Assembly (NCBI GenBank): GCA_037013495.1
Contig: CM072809.1
Span: 3,038,001-3,102,000, forward strand
Reading direction: 5' to 3'
Length of the DNA stretch: 64,000 bases
From: Hippophae tibetana
Lineage: Eukaryota > Streptophyta > Magnoliopsida > Rosales > Elaeagnaceae
Numbering within the stretch: position 1 is the first letter of the stretch; the number at the start of each line of letters is the position of its first letter. The notes beneath the pieces are model-generated. The model was not told the DNA's origin and made no database searches. It was given only the letters and a program-made list of their open reading frames with translations. Below, piece by piece: positions 1-10,094 of the stretch. A program made the position numbers and the translations under genes.

Positions 1-73
1 CTAGAATGTAGATGCAGAGATTAAATAGATATATCCTTATATCTACTAAAAGAGACTTTACTGATCAAGACGC

Positions 74-740
74 TGTTGAATTTTTCCTCTTATTTGAAGG
101 AATCCAAGCAAAGTCCATGTGGCTTGAAAGCCCATGAAATAAGAAGGGACAATTGTGTCATTTCATTGCTTCATTAATAAACCCATTTAAGGTTTGATGT
201 GAGTGAAATTCAGCAGAGAAAAACGAGAGCAGCAAAGCAGAAAAACTGAGCAGTTTTTCAGTTTCTATTTCTCCAGCAAGCCTTCATCAAGTGCTCCGAT
301 GGAAGGTCATTTGTGTTCCGATTGAGCTGAAATTTTGCAGGCAGTTTCACGACTCAAGATTCTTTAATATGTACGGTGGGATTTGGATTTGACTCACCGG
401 TTTGTGAAATTCTGATCCGTGAACAGTGATTACGAAATTAGGTTAGATCTCTACATTCTTGATAATGTTGTTGATTGTTTGCCTCTAGTTTTATCTAGAG
501 AGAACTGTTGTACAATTGTTTCTTAATAGTGGAAGTTTTGGAGATGAGTGCCGCGGTTGTTTGCTTCCTACACCGGGAAGGTTTTTCCACGTAAATTGCT
601 CGTGTTGATTTTGTGCATGTTTTTCATTTTGAGCTCTATTTATTTGTTTCCTAAAAGATTCATACAAAAAAAGAGAATAAGTTTAATTCCGTTGTTTAGA
701 ACTTGATTAAGTTTGAATTATTATTGTGATTCTACTAACA
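74..740 (+). repeat. 5' LTR of Copia-1
   Basis: It begins TGTTGAA and ends CTAACA, and aligns throughout with 4234-4941. The 3' copy has about 40 extra bases after its GTTAGATCTCT stretch. The 3-nt gap to the primer binding site is typical. The LTRs differ by many substitutions and indels, so the insertion is not recent. Confidence 0.9.
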
Positions 741-743
741 AAG

Positions 744-755
744 TGGTATCAGAGT
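744..755 (+). other. Copia-1 primer binding site
   Basis: TGGTATCAGAG followed by T, three bases after the 5' LTR. This is the usual copia match to the 3' end of initiator methionine tRNA (canonical TGGTATCAGAGC). Confidence 0.85.
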
Positions 756-790
756 TGTGGTTATTATTGTTGAATTTCTTGTGTTGAATA

Positions 791-1560
791 ATGGAAGCAA
801 ATTTGAGTAGAACGATTACTTTGAATTATTCTAATTATCACACTTGGAAAGAAAAAATGAAAAATCTCTTTTATGTCAAACAATTTCATTTACTGGTATT
901 TGCCTTTGAGAAGCCAGAAAAGTTGTCTGAAGAAGAATAGATTTTGTTACATCGACAAGTCTGTGGGTATATAAGGCAGTGGGTAGATGATAATGTTTTG
1001 AATCATATTAGTGGAGAAATACATGCACGGTCACTATGGAATAAGCTTGAAGAGTTGTATGCTCGGAAAACATGAAATAATAAAATGTTTCTCATAAAGC
1101 AATTGATGGCTTTAAGGTACCAAGATGGAACTCCGTTGACAGATCACTTGAATACGTTCCAAGGAATAATCAATCAGTTAACTGGAATGAGTATCAAGCT
1201 TGATGATGAGATTCAGGAGTTGTGTTTATTGGGTACGTTGCCGAACTCTTGGAAAACATTTAGAATGTCATTAAGTAACTCAGCTCCAAATGGTGTAATC
1301 AACATGAATCTGGCTAAGAGCAGTGTTTTGAATGAAGAAATGAGAAAAATCACATGGGTCTTCTCAGCAGTCAGAGATTTTGGTTACAGAAAGAAGATGA
1401 AGGAGTAAAAGCAGAGGTTTCAAGAGCAAAGAAAAAGAAAGAAGCAAGTCCAACAGGTTTTCTAATGTTGAGTGTCATCACTATTGCATAAAAGAGCACA
1501 TCAAGAAAATTGTCGATAGTTGAAACAGGATAACAAAAAGAAAGAAAAAGAACAAGAAGG
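791..1560 (+). pseudogene. Copia-1 gag remnant
   Basis: The likely gag start is the ATG at 791. The frame holds a copia gag N-terminus with a Y-x-x-W-K-x-x-M pattern and meets TAG near 938. Gag-like sequence resumes in 1085-1408, which contains an L-x-x-G-T-L-P-x-S-W segment typical of the copia gag (UBN2) domain. A degenerate zinc-knuckle-like stretch follows near 1470-1515. Stops and frame changes make it non-functional. Gag would form the virus-like particle in the cytoplasm. Confidence 0.75.
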
Positions 1561-2048
1561 TGATGTTGGCAAGGAAAATGATCGAGTTGTCACCGCTAGT
1601 TCAGAAGACTTTCTCGTTGTTTATGATGAAGATGTTGTCAATGTTACATGTCATGAGATCAGTTGGGTTATTGATAGTGAAGCCTCCATTCATGCTACGT
1701 CTCGAGAGGACTTCTTTACATCTTATATAGCAGGTGACTTTGGGACAGTGAAGTTGGGACGAGCAAAGATGTTTCTTATGATAATCTTTGCGTTTTTGGT
1801 TGTAAGGCATTTGTGCATATACCAAAATATGATAGATCTAAGCTCGATGTGAAGACACGATAGTGTATCTTTGTTGGTTATGGTCTGGATGAATTTGACT
1901 ACAGATTTTATGATCCAGTTGAGAAGAAACTGGTAAGGAGTTGTAATGTTGTGTTTATAAAAGATCAAATTATACAAGATGTTGAGAAGATAGAAAAAGG
2001 AGTCCATCAGTATAGCGATGATTTGATTGACCTAGATCTGGTTCCTTT
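1520..2048 (+). pseudogene. Copia-1 protease and integrase C-terminal remnant
   Basis: The frame 1520-1852 contains a protease-like stretch in which the copia D-S-G-A-S active-site motif reads D-S-E-A-S, so the glycine is lost. Around 1765-1785 the sequence jumps directly from the protease to the far C-terminal part of integrase (an FGCKAFVHIPK-type segment followed by a CIFVGY-type segment, out of frame and with a stop). The zinc-binding domain and the catalytic DDE core of integrase are therefore missing, presumably by internal deletion. Confidence 0.75.
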
Positions 2049-2056
2049 ATCAATAC

Positions 2057-2492
2057 TATGGATGGTCACGGGGACGGGCGGGGACGGTTTTTGATATAAC
2101 CGTCCCCGAACCGAATTATATAACCTATAACCGAAACCGCCCGAAAACCGTTACGGTTCGGGGACGGTTTTTTACCCGCGGGTAACGGTTCGGAACGGTT
2201 ATGAAAAAACCCCCGAAAAAAAACCGAAATATATATATAATTTAATTTATTAAATATATATAATTAATTTTTTATTTATAATTTAATATATAATTTAATT
2301 AATTAAATATAATTAATTTCGGGTACGGGCGGGTACGGTTTTTAGTATAACCGTAACCGAACCGTAACCGTTGTTTCATATTCGGTTTTTACCCGAAACC
2401 GTCCCCGTCCCCGAATTTTACCGGTTAAAAACCGAACCGCCGGTTCGGATAACCGCGGATAACCGAACCCGCGGTTTTTTTGCCCATCCCTA
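2057..2492 (+). mobile_element. hAT-like MITE nested in Copia-1
   Basis: A 436-bp non-coding insert in the Copia-1 pol region. It starts TATGGATGG and ends CCATCCCTA (imperfect inverted termini) and is flanked by a perfect 8-bp duplication ATCAATAC (2049-2056 and 2493-2500), the hAT target-site length. The interior is mostly variants of GGGACGG, CCGTAACCG and GGTTCGG around an AT-rich core at about 2228-2320. It has no coding capacity. Copia-1 must have inserted first. Confidence 0.85.
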
Positions 2493-2550
2493 ATCAATAC
2501 AGATGGAACAAAATGTTTAAGATGACCAACAGGGTTCAAATGATGCAGAT

Positions 2551-3402
2551 ATGCAAGCTAAAACAGATCACAAGACTACTAATCAGTTCTTAGAACCAGA
2601 AATTCCACCCAAGAGGTCTACTAGAGACCGACGCCCTTCCACACGGTATGATACAGACGAGTATGTGTTATTGACAGATGAGAGAGAACCTCAATGTTAT
2701 GTAGAAGCGATGGAAGATGGAAACAGAGCACACTGAGTTGGTGCTATGGAAGATGAGATGCAGTCACTGTATGACAATCATACGTTTGAGCTGGTAAAGT
2801 TGTCTAAGGGTAAGAGAGCTTTGAAGAATAAGTAGGTCTACAGGGTGAAGCAAGAAGAACACAATTCACAACCACAATACAAAGCTAGACTAGTCTTTAA
2901 GGGATTCAATCAGAGAAAATGTATTGATTTTGATGATATTTTCTCTGCTGTTGTGAAGATGTCTTCCATACGTGTTGTTCTAGGTCTAACAACAAGCTTA
3001 GATTTAGAAATTGAGCAAATGAATGTGAAAACTGTCTTTCTTCATGGTGAGTTGAAGGAAGAGATTTATATGCAGCAGCCAGAGGGTTTTGAGGTTAAAG
3101 GAAAAGAGGATAATGTATGCCGGTTAAAGAAAAATCTTTATGGGTTGAAGAAAGCACCTAGACAATGGTATAAGAAGTTTGAGTCAATTGTGGGGGAGCA
3201 TGGTTACAAGAAGACTACTTCTGATCATTGTGTTTTTATGCAAAAATTCTCTGATGATGACTTTATCATTTTATTGCTCTATATTGATAACATGTTAATT
3301 GTTGGTATAAATTCTTCAAGAATTGATAATTTGAAGAAGCAATTGAGTAAGTCTTTTTCCATGAAGAACTTGGGGCCAGTAAAACAAATTCTTGATATTT
3401 GA
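2551..3402 (+). pseudogene. Copia-1 reverse transcriptase remnant
   Basis: 2551-2736 is the linker between integrase and RT; its RSTRDRRPSTRY-type run is typical of copia. RT follows at 2845-3402 with K-A-R-L-V-x-K-G-F, an FLHGEL-type motif and L-Y-G-L-K-K-A-P-R-Q-W. The catalytic Y-V-D-D box reads Y-I-D-N (about 3281-3292), so one essential aspartate is lost. In-frame stops lie near 2734 and 2833 and at the end of the block (3400). Confidence 0.85.
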
Positions 3403-4170
3403 AATTGTCAAGACAAGAAAAAAAAGTTGTACATGTCACAGGAACGGTACATCAACAAGGTATTTGAAAGGTTTCATATGAAAAAGGACGAGTCACTTTA
3501 AGTTGAGATCGAGTCAAGGCCCTTCAACAGATAAAGAGAAAGAAGATATGGAAAAGGTTTCATATGCCTCAGTAGTAAGAAGCTTAATGTATGCAATGGT
3601 ATGTACGAGGCCAGACGCTAATACAGTTAGAGTTGTTAGTTGTTTTCTTTTGAATCCAGGAAGTGAGCATTAGGATGCAGTAAAGGGAATTATGAGATAT
3701 CTTCGAGGTACTTCCAAGTTAACACTTAGTTTTGGAAGTGGAAAACCAGTGTTAGTTGGATACACTGATTCAGATTTGGAAAGAGATTAAGATTCTCGTA
3801 AGTCTACTTCAGGTTATCTAATTACTTTCTCTGGTGAATCAGTTTCTTGGCAATCAAGATTGCAAAAGTGTGTTGCACTTTCTACAGCAAAGATGAAATT
3901 TATTGCAGCAACGGAAGCTTGTAAGAAATTGTTGTGGATGAAACAGTTCTTGAGAGAATTTGGTTTCAAGCAGTAGAAATATGTGTTATTTTGCGATAAT
4001 CAGAGTTCTATTCACCTAGCGAAGAACTCAGCGTTTCACTCAAGATCAAAGCATATTGATGTGAGGTATCATTGGATAAGGGATACTCTTAACAATAAGT
4101 TACTTAAACTTTCCATACTGATGAGAATGGATCTGACATGCTGACAAAAGCGGTATCAAGAGAAAAACTT
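3403..4170 (+). pseudogene. Copia-1 RNase H remnant
   Basis: Translated pieces match the C-terminal part of copia pol: a CTRPD-type segment near 3605, a Y-T-D-S-D stretch near 3765, RKSTSGY near 3800, and a late C-D-N-Q-S segment near 3995 followed by KHIDVRYH near 4050. TAA or TAG codons interrupt it near 3499, 3787 and 3975, so no RNase H could be made. Confidence 0.8.
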
Positions 4171-4218
4171 GAAGTTTGTTGTTCAATTGTTGGGATGGCG
4201 TATCCCTCCATCTAATCG

Positions 4219-4233
4219 AAAAAGGGAGAAATT
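4219..4233 (+). other. Copia-1 polypurine tract
   Basis: AAAAAGGGAGAAATT lies directly upstream of the 3' LTR (4234). It matches the expected plus-strand priming site. Confidence 0.75.
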
Positions 4234-4941
4234 TGTTGGATTTTTTCTCTTATTTGGAGGAGCCCAAGTAAAGTCCATGTGGCGTAAAAGCCTATGGAGT
4301 AAGAAGAGACAATTGTGTCATTTCATTGCTTCATTAATAAACCCATTTAGGGTTTGGTGTGAGTGAAATTCAACAGAGAGAAAAACGAGAGCAGCAAAGC
4401 AGAAAAATTGAGAGCAGTTTTTCAGTTTCTTCTTCTCCAGCAAGCTTTCATCAAGTGCTCCGATAGAAGGTCATTTTTGGTTCGATTGAGCTGAAATTTT
4501 GCAGGCATGTTCACGACTCAAGACTCTTTAATCTTTACGGTGGGATTTGGATTTGGCTCATCGGTTTGTGAAATTCTGGTCCGTGAACAGTGACTACGAA
4601 ATTGGGTTAGATCTCTCTATTTTTCTTGAAATAATTGTTAGTTTCCAAGAAGTGTATTCTTGAAGATGTTGTTGATTGTTTGCCTCTAGTTTTATCTAGA
4701 GAGAACTGTTGTACAATTATTTCTTGATAGTGGAAGTTTTGGAGAAGAGTGTCGTGGTTGTTTCCTTTCTATAACGGGAAGGTTTTTCCACATAAATTAC
4801 TCGTGTTGATTGTGTGCATGTTTTTCATTTTGAGCTCTATTTATTTGTTTCCTAAAAGATTCACAAAAAAAAAAAGAATAGGTTTAATTTAACTGTTTAG
4901 AGCTTAATTAAGTTCGAATTGTTATTATGATTCTCCTAATA
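4234..4941 (+). repeat. 3' LTR of Copia-1
   Basis: It begins TGTTGGA, aligns to 74-740 and ends CCTAATA, where the canonical terminal CA has become TA. The target duplication GACGC follows at once. Confidence 0.9.
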
Positions 4942-5109
4942 GACGCTTCTCCGGTCATTCTGCAATCTCAATCCTATTTAACTAAATTATTCTGGTGAAC
5001 TAGAATCACCAAGCAGAATTCGATTATACATGCAGAAAAATACAGAAAGGTAGTTTTGTTGATAGCTAAGCAATAAAACCAGAAAAACATGTGTAGTGTA
5101 TCGATTGAC

Positions 5110-5718
5110 CTTTGAAAAATATTTCTGTGCATGACTTCTGATCTGCACAGCAGTCTTTGTTCCTATATGTTCTGCAAGGCAACAAGTAAAAACAGGAAAA
5201 GAAAAGGAAACATGTCTTTGATAAAGAAAAACAAAGCATAAAATAGTATATTTCATGTCAATGTTTTAAGAAGATATTCAGCAAATTCAAAATCCAGCTA
5301 AACTAGACTAGAATAACGAACATTATACCTGATTAGAACGAAACATGCAACTCGTAGCCCTAAATAAATAACCAAAAGCAAAGAACTAAAGGCACCAACT
5401 CGCAATAAGTTAGTAAAAGTTAATGCAAATAATTACCTTCTATCCGCTGCCAAGTTCGTCCATAGAGCTTTAAGGCTTCAAGAAACCTACTATGCTCCTC
5501 CTCTGTCCATCGCTCTCGTTGCTTTGTGATGGTATATGGCTTTCTAGTCTAAGAATTCCATTATTGCATATTCCAACATTTTAGAATCGATTGGAAAGAA
5601 CATTATAGGATTTCGACTTCCAATGGGGTATTTGAAAATCACAAAGGAGAAAAGTGAAAATTTTAGTAGTTAGTATCACCTTAACAAACAAGTCATCTAC
5701 AGAGGAACACGAGTCCAT
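5110..5718 (-). CDS. LHY-like: LHY/CCA1-like MYB clock transcription factor, 5' exons only
   Basis: Three coding exons read on the minus strand: 5718-5680 (13 codons from ATG), 5548-5437 and 5171-5110. All junctions are GT-AG and the phase is kept, giving 71 residues. Exon 1 encodes a short acidic leader. Exons 2-3 encode a single MYB repeat with [18 protein letters not shown], a Y-G-R-T-W-Q-R-I-E segment and the SHAQKYF signature of the CCA1/LHY/REVEILLE family. The 13-residue first exon and the intron positions fit LHY/CCA1 best; REVEILLE is the alternative. LHY/CCA1 proteins bind evening elements and repress evening genes in the nucleus. Position 7 of SHAQKYF is Y-F where LHY usually has F-F. 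Later exons would lie below position 1. Copia-1 interrupts the intron after exon 3 (from 5109), so intactness cannot be judged. Confidence 0.8.
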
Positions 5719-6750
5719 TACTGGACCTGCACACCTAGCGCTGCGTCAAATCCTCTCTGACCAGCAACGGATAAAAACAATACCTTCTATCATTTCTAAC
5801 GGCACTAAAAGCTGGAAGTGAAGTCCTCCGAAAAGTGAGGAGAGCCTGATAAACTGATGCTACTGCAAAATAAAACAAGCCATAGCAATCGGTAGAGATC
5901 CGTCTCTTTTTTACATCAGCAGGATTAAGCATTCCAAATTTTACATGCACTCACGGTACTTATAATTGCACAGTAATCAGAAAATCAACCAAAAATAAGC
6001 AAATAAACTATTTTTAAAATCTAGCAGAATCCACCGCGACAGAGATGCAAAGCGACGTTTCTCCAATACAAGTAAAAGAAAGTTCCTTATTCAGAATCCT
6101 CACGAAAACGACCCCGAACTCGCCAAAACCTTTAAGAACGCAAACGAACCAACAAAAATATAAGAGAGAACTTGAATTAGTAATCAAATATCACTCCCTA
6201 TCCACCTAATAAGTATCAATACTTTATTTTAGTTTGAAACTTTAACCCTCTGTTTGACAGCTCAGAAGATTAAAAAATAAATAAATAAACGGACAAAAAG
6301 AATAAGATGAATTATATATGGAACTTAATTTTTCTGAACCCGAGCTTTCCTCTAATTTAAGAAAACTTAGAACTCAGAAAAACTAAGCTTCCTAACTCAA
6401 TTAAGTGGTAGAAAGTTAATCAAGCCTTTGTTTGCAATGCAATTCAAATTTCATTTCTTTAAAGTTTCACTTCAGGAGCAACCAAACATCAAAGTAAGGT
6501 AGACAAAAGCCCCAACAAAACTGAAAACGTAGCAGTGGTCGTACCTTCTGAGAAAGCCATGGTTTGAACCAGATTCGAAGCAGTTGTTTATCTTCACTCA
6601 ACTCATAGTCCTTCGCTATAAGGAATCGGAAATTGAAAAAACTCGATCGAGAAATTGAATAAAATCTCAATCTCCAGAGTCAAAGATATATCAGAAGAAG
6701 AAGACGCAGATAAAGAGCTTCCCTTGTATTAAACCTGCCAGAAAACCGAA
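5719..6750 (-). other. Probable 5' leader of the LHY/CCA1-like gene
   Basis: Sequence upstream of the ATG has splice-like signals on the minus strand: a donor CAGAAG/GTAC at 6545/6544 and a pyrimidine-rich acceptor TTTTGCAG at 5863. This suggests a leader exon ending at 6545, a 682-nt intron and a second leader part at 5862-5719. A short upstream ATG near 6560 would give a small uORF. Intron-containing leaders are known in LHY genes. No transcript evidence is available here, so this is inference. Confidence 0.4.
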
Positions 6751-7518
6751 AAGAAATTTACGCGTGGTTGCAAGAATTGGATAAATCTCAGCCCTTGTGG
6801 AATTATATTTCTCTATTACACCTCACTTTCTTTTCATTTGATGAATAAATAATTTTATTTTATTTTATTTTTAATTCTTTTAAATAAAAAAATAAATATT
6901 AATTTTTTTTATAAAAAATATAAACTTTTTTTTTTTGAATAAAATTAAAAATATAACTTTTATGCCGTAAAATTACTCTTCTTTATTTGAGACTGCATGA
7001 AGGCCTGAACTGGAACGAGGTACACGAGGATCATGCCAAGTGGCAAAAACGTAATGGCTGATCAGGCCTAATTAACCTAACTCTTGCGTTCTAGAATTAT
7101 ACTAAATTCAGCTCACATCTAAAGTGATATATAACTATATTATTATAAATGATATAGTAATTATATTATTATAATTTAATTTATATAATTATATTTAATA
7201 AAAATATTATGTTGTTTGTGATTATAATATATAAAAATACTTTTTATATTAATTTTATCTGCTCCCTTTGTTTTGGATGTGCTGGCTCATCGTTCTCGAC
7301 TCTCATCCACAAACTCACAAGGAGAGCGGGGTTAATTTTATAATTCTCATATGTTTTATACTGTGGGCCAAGATGATGTGGCATATAACTTTTTGATGTC
7401 GGCCAATACTTTACACTCGGAGCGCAGAAAGTGAGTGAACTCGATTGGTCTTCTAAGTCTATTTCTTCACATCATTTATATCAGTGGCTCTGTAACATTA
7501 AATTTATTTAAACATCTT
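6751..7518. other. Intergenic / promoter side of the LHY-like gene
   Basis: AT-rich DNA with T and A runs and some ACGT cores (near 7050). No ORF of note and no repeat recognised. The LHY-like promoter should lie in its left part. Confidence 0.4.
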
Positions 7519-7527
7519 CATTTAAGG

Positions 7528-7672
7528 GGAAAAAATCAAAAATATCCCTAAGGTTTAAGTAATCTTCAGAAATACCCTTCAAATTTTAAAAAATTCAAAA
7601 ATATCCTTAAAAATATAATAGAAATTAAATTTAACACTTATCAAAAATATCCCTAAGGTTTATATAAAAAAA
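7528..7672 (+). repeat. Left terminal inverted repeat region
   Basis: The left arm of the 7.1 kb unit. It also holds a 22-bp exact direct repeat (TCAAAAATATCCCTAAGGTTTA in two steps) at 7537-7558 and 7641-7662, the second copy ending just before the viral movement protein ATG at 7673. Confidence 0.65.
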
Positions 7673-8566
7673 ATGGAAGAGTAAATAAACCAAGAAATAT
7701 TAGATATAGAAATAGAAGACATTTCATGATGTTTTTCACAGAAAATGGTAATAAGTAAAAAAAAAATTGAAAAAATTCAAAAAACAAAATTAAATCTTAA
7801 AGAAGGAGATAGATTTAAAGACCCATCATTTTTATTGAGAAAAATGATTCCTAAAAAAAATATAATTTATTATGGAATAAGTAGTAAAGATATCAGTATT
7901 AAAATTACAGATGCAAAAGGAAGGTATAACATACCATTAATTGATAAAGAAACTATATTAAACAAATTATCAAAAATTCCTAGTAAGGATAAAGAAAAAA
8001 TTAGATACATCCATTTAGGAGGAATCCAAATACTAATAAAAGCTTAGTTTAGAGAAGAAATAGATATACCAATAAAAATAGCATTATTAGACAACAAAAT
8101 AATAAATAGACAAGATGCTTTATTAGGAATGATCCATGTAAATTTAGGATATCAAAAACTAAAGTTTACAGTATATCCTAGATTTGCTATAAATATACAA
8201 GATAAAAATTTAAACCAAGTATTAAGTCTAGCTTATGAATTCGAAAGAGGATATTTAATGAAAAAAAGAAATCACCCATTTTCAATACATTATCTAGTGG
8301 CATATTCTTTAACAAATAGTCATAATAATTCATTATATGGACAAAATGAATTTATAGAAATAGATAAAACTTTTAAAGAATTTGGAAAAATAATAAAACC
8401 AGAAATACTAACCGACTTTGAAATACCAGAAGAATGGAAATTAGATATTAAAGAAAAACCCTTAATAACAGGAAGAAGTAATAAAACTAATAGCATACCA
8501 AGATTTACTTTTATAGATCATGAAGAGGAAACTTCTAATCAAGAAGTTAAAAAAACTAGAAAATGA
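7673..8566 (+). pseudogene. Caulimovirid movement protein, broken
   Basis: One frame from ATG 7673 to the stop at 8564-8566 (298 codons), with premature stops TAA 7682-7684, TGA 7727-7729 and TAG 8045-8047. It carries the 30K-superfamily movement core: an I-A-L-L-D segment near 8078-8092 with the conserved aspartate, then a YPRFAINI stretch near 8174-8197. Such proteins line plasmodesmata for cell-to-cell spread. The frame has no frameshift. The C-terminus overlaps the next ORF by 47 nt. A frame open from 7745 might mislead start calling; homology begins upstream. Confidence 0.8.
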
Positions 8567-9016
8567 AATTAAAATAATGAAGGCATTAGTTCATGATTGC
8601 ATATTGGGAAAAATCATGTTTAAAGAAAAAATAAAAAATATACATTTAGAAATAAATGGAAGCCTAGTAGGTGTGGCAAAAATCAAGCAATATTATTTGA
8701 AACTATACAATTATTAACTAAGGAAATGGATCTAGTCTAGGAATCAAATACAAAATATTTAAAAGAAATAATAGATATACAAGGAGAACTATTAAAGGAA
8801 ATAAAAGAGTATGGTTGTAATAAACTACAACAAAATATGCATATAGAATTTTCAGAATTAAGAAAAGATGTATACAATCTAAAAATAGATCATAAATACG
8901 ATCTTTTAGAAGGATTAAAAGAAGAACCACCAAGGAAATCAGATTCTTTGATTCCTAAAAATGAGAAAATAAAAAATGAGGAACAATCTAAGAATAAAGA
9001 AATAATTCCAAATTAA
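8520..9016 (+). pseudogene. Viral coiled-coil ORF between MP and CP, frameshifted
   Basis: It starts at ATG 8520 inside the movement gene and ends TAA 9014-9016, overlapping the next ATG (9016) by one base. The first part is open to 8717; the second part is in another frame, so there is an indel or stop between about 8700 and 8860. The product is Lys/Glu-rich with leucine/isoleucine heptad-like spacing. By position it corresponds to caulimovirus ORF II/III (aphid transmission factor or virion-associated protein). I see no diagnostic motif, so the role is positional inference. Confidence 0.5.
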
Positions 9017-10094
9017 TGAAATATAGAAAGAAATTAGAAAAAGAATTTATGAACCCTGAAAATAGGGATATAGATGCATTGGTGAAATTATTGACATTAA
9101 CCAATGAAGAAATAGAAGAACATTATATTGGAAAACTTTGTACTAACAAAGAAGAAGATGATATGACAATAATCAGTGAAACTGATTCAGAACCAAAAAT
9201 ATATGACCCCAAAAGGTCATATGAAACCAATTTCATTACCAGTCCCTTACCAAGAAGAAACATCTAACCCACATAGGGAAGAGAGAAATAGACAAAGATC
9301 AGAACAACCTGATACTACATATAGAAGAAGACAACCACCTAAAATGGAGGAAGGGTTACAAACTTCTCTAACTACTCAAACAAATCCTTCAACTTGTAGA
9401 GTGCTTATAGCACATAAAATGACAGGAAATGTAAAAGTTTGGTTTTCAAACTTAACAGATCAACAACATTTATTAATACAAGGAAATGCTTTCACATGAA
9501 GAGAATACTTAGATACAGTAATAAATGAAATATACAAAGAATTTATTGGGGAACATAAAGGAATGACTATCACTGAATCCAGTGAAAATGATAAGATTTG
9601 TTGTAATACAAGAGATTTTAGAATACCAGGAAAATATGGATGCAATATAAAATCTTATAAACAAAAATATAAAAAATATAAAAGATTTAAAAAATATAAA
9701 TTCAAAAAACAAAATTTCCAAAAATATAAAAAGAGATTAAATAAAGAAAACTACAAGAAAAGATATTTTAGAAGAAAGGTTTATAAACCTTCTGAAAAAA
9801 AGGATTTATTGCCCTTCAGGAAAGAAGAAATGCAGATGTTGGATCTGTAATGAGGAAGGACATTATGCAAATGAATGTCCAAATAGACTTCAACATAAAA
9901 AAGAATTTAAAAAGGAATTTTCACAGAAAGCAAAAATCTTAGAAGAAGTTTTCAAAATGGAATTAGAACCAATTAAGGAATCTGATATAGATGATACTTA
10001 CAGTATTTATCTATTAAAAGAAACTGAAGAAGAAATAACTGACTCAGAATATGAACATTCGGATCAAGAATATTCTTCATCAGAAAATGAATGA
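9016..10094 (+). pseudogene. Caulimovirid coat protein with CCHC zinc knuckle, broken
   Basis: The acidic N-terminus reads in frame from 9016 to 9267. The body continues in another frame (from about 9176) through a GNVKVWFSNLT stretch typical of caulimovirid capsid cores, with TGA at 9497-9499, then a very Lys-rich basic tract. A second frameshift near 9835 leads to the zinc knuckle C-W-I-C-N-E-E-G-H-Y-A-N-E-C near 9838-9880 and an acidic tail ending TGA 10092-10094. The spacing between capsid core and basic tract looks short, so part may be deleted. The end overlaps the pol ATG (10087) by 8 nt, as in compact viral genomes. Confidence 0.72.

Larger units (their letters stand above)
74..4941 (+). 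mobile_element. Copia-1: LTR retrotransposon (Ty1-copia), defective, complete ends
   Basis: A full-length but dead Ty1-copia element. Two LTRs (74-740 and 4234-4941) flank an interior with a primer binding site (744), gag and pol remnants, and a polypurine tract just before the 3' LTR. A perfect 5-bp target duplication GACGC lies at 69-73 and 4942-4946, which fixes both ends. The pol order is protease, integrase remnant, reverse transcriptase, RNase H, the copia order. RT and RNase H wording resembles the Tnt1/Tork lineage, but lineage is inferred by eye. Most of the integrase is deleted, several stops break the frame, and an hAT-like MITE sits at 2057-2492. The element lies antisense within an intron of the LHY/CCA1-like gene. 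Confidence 0.93.
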
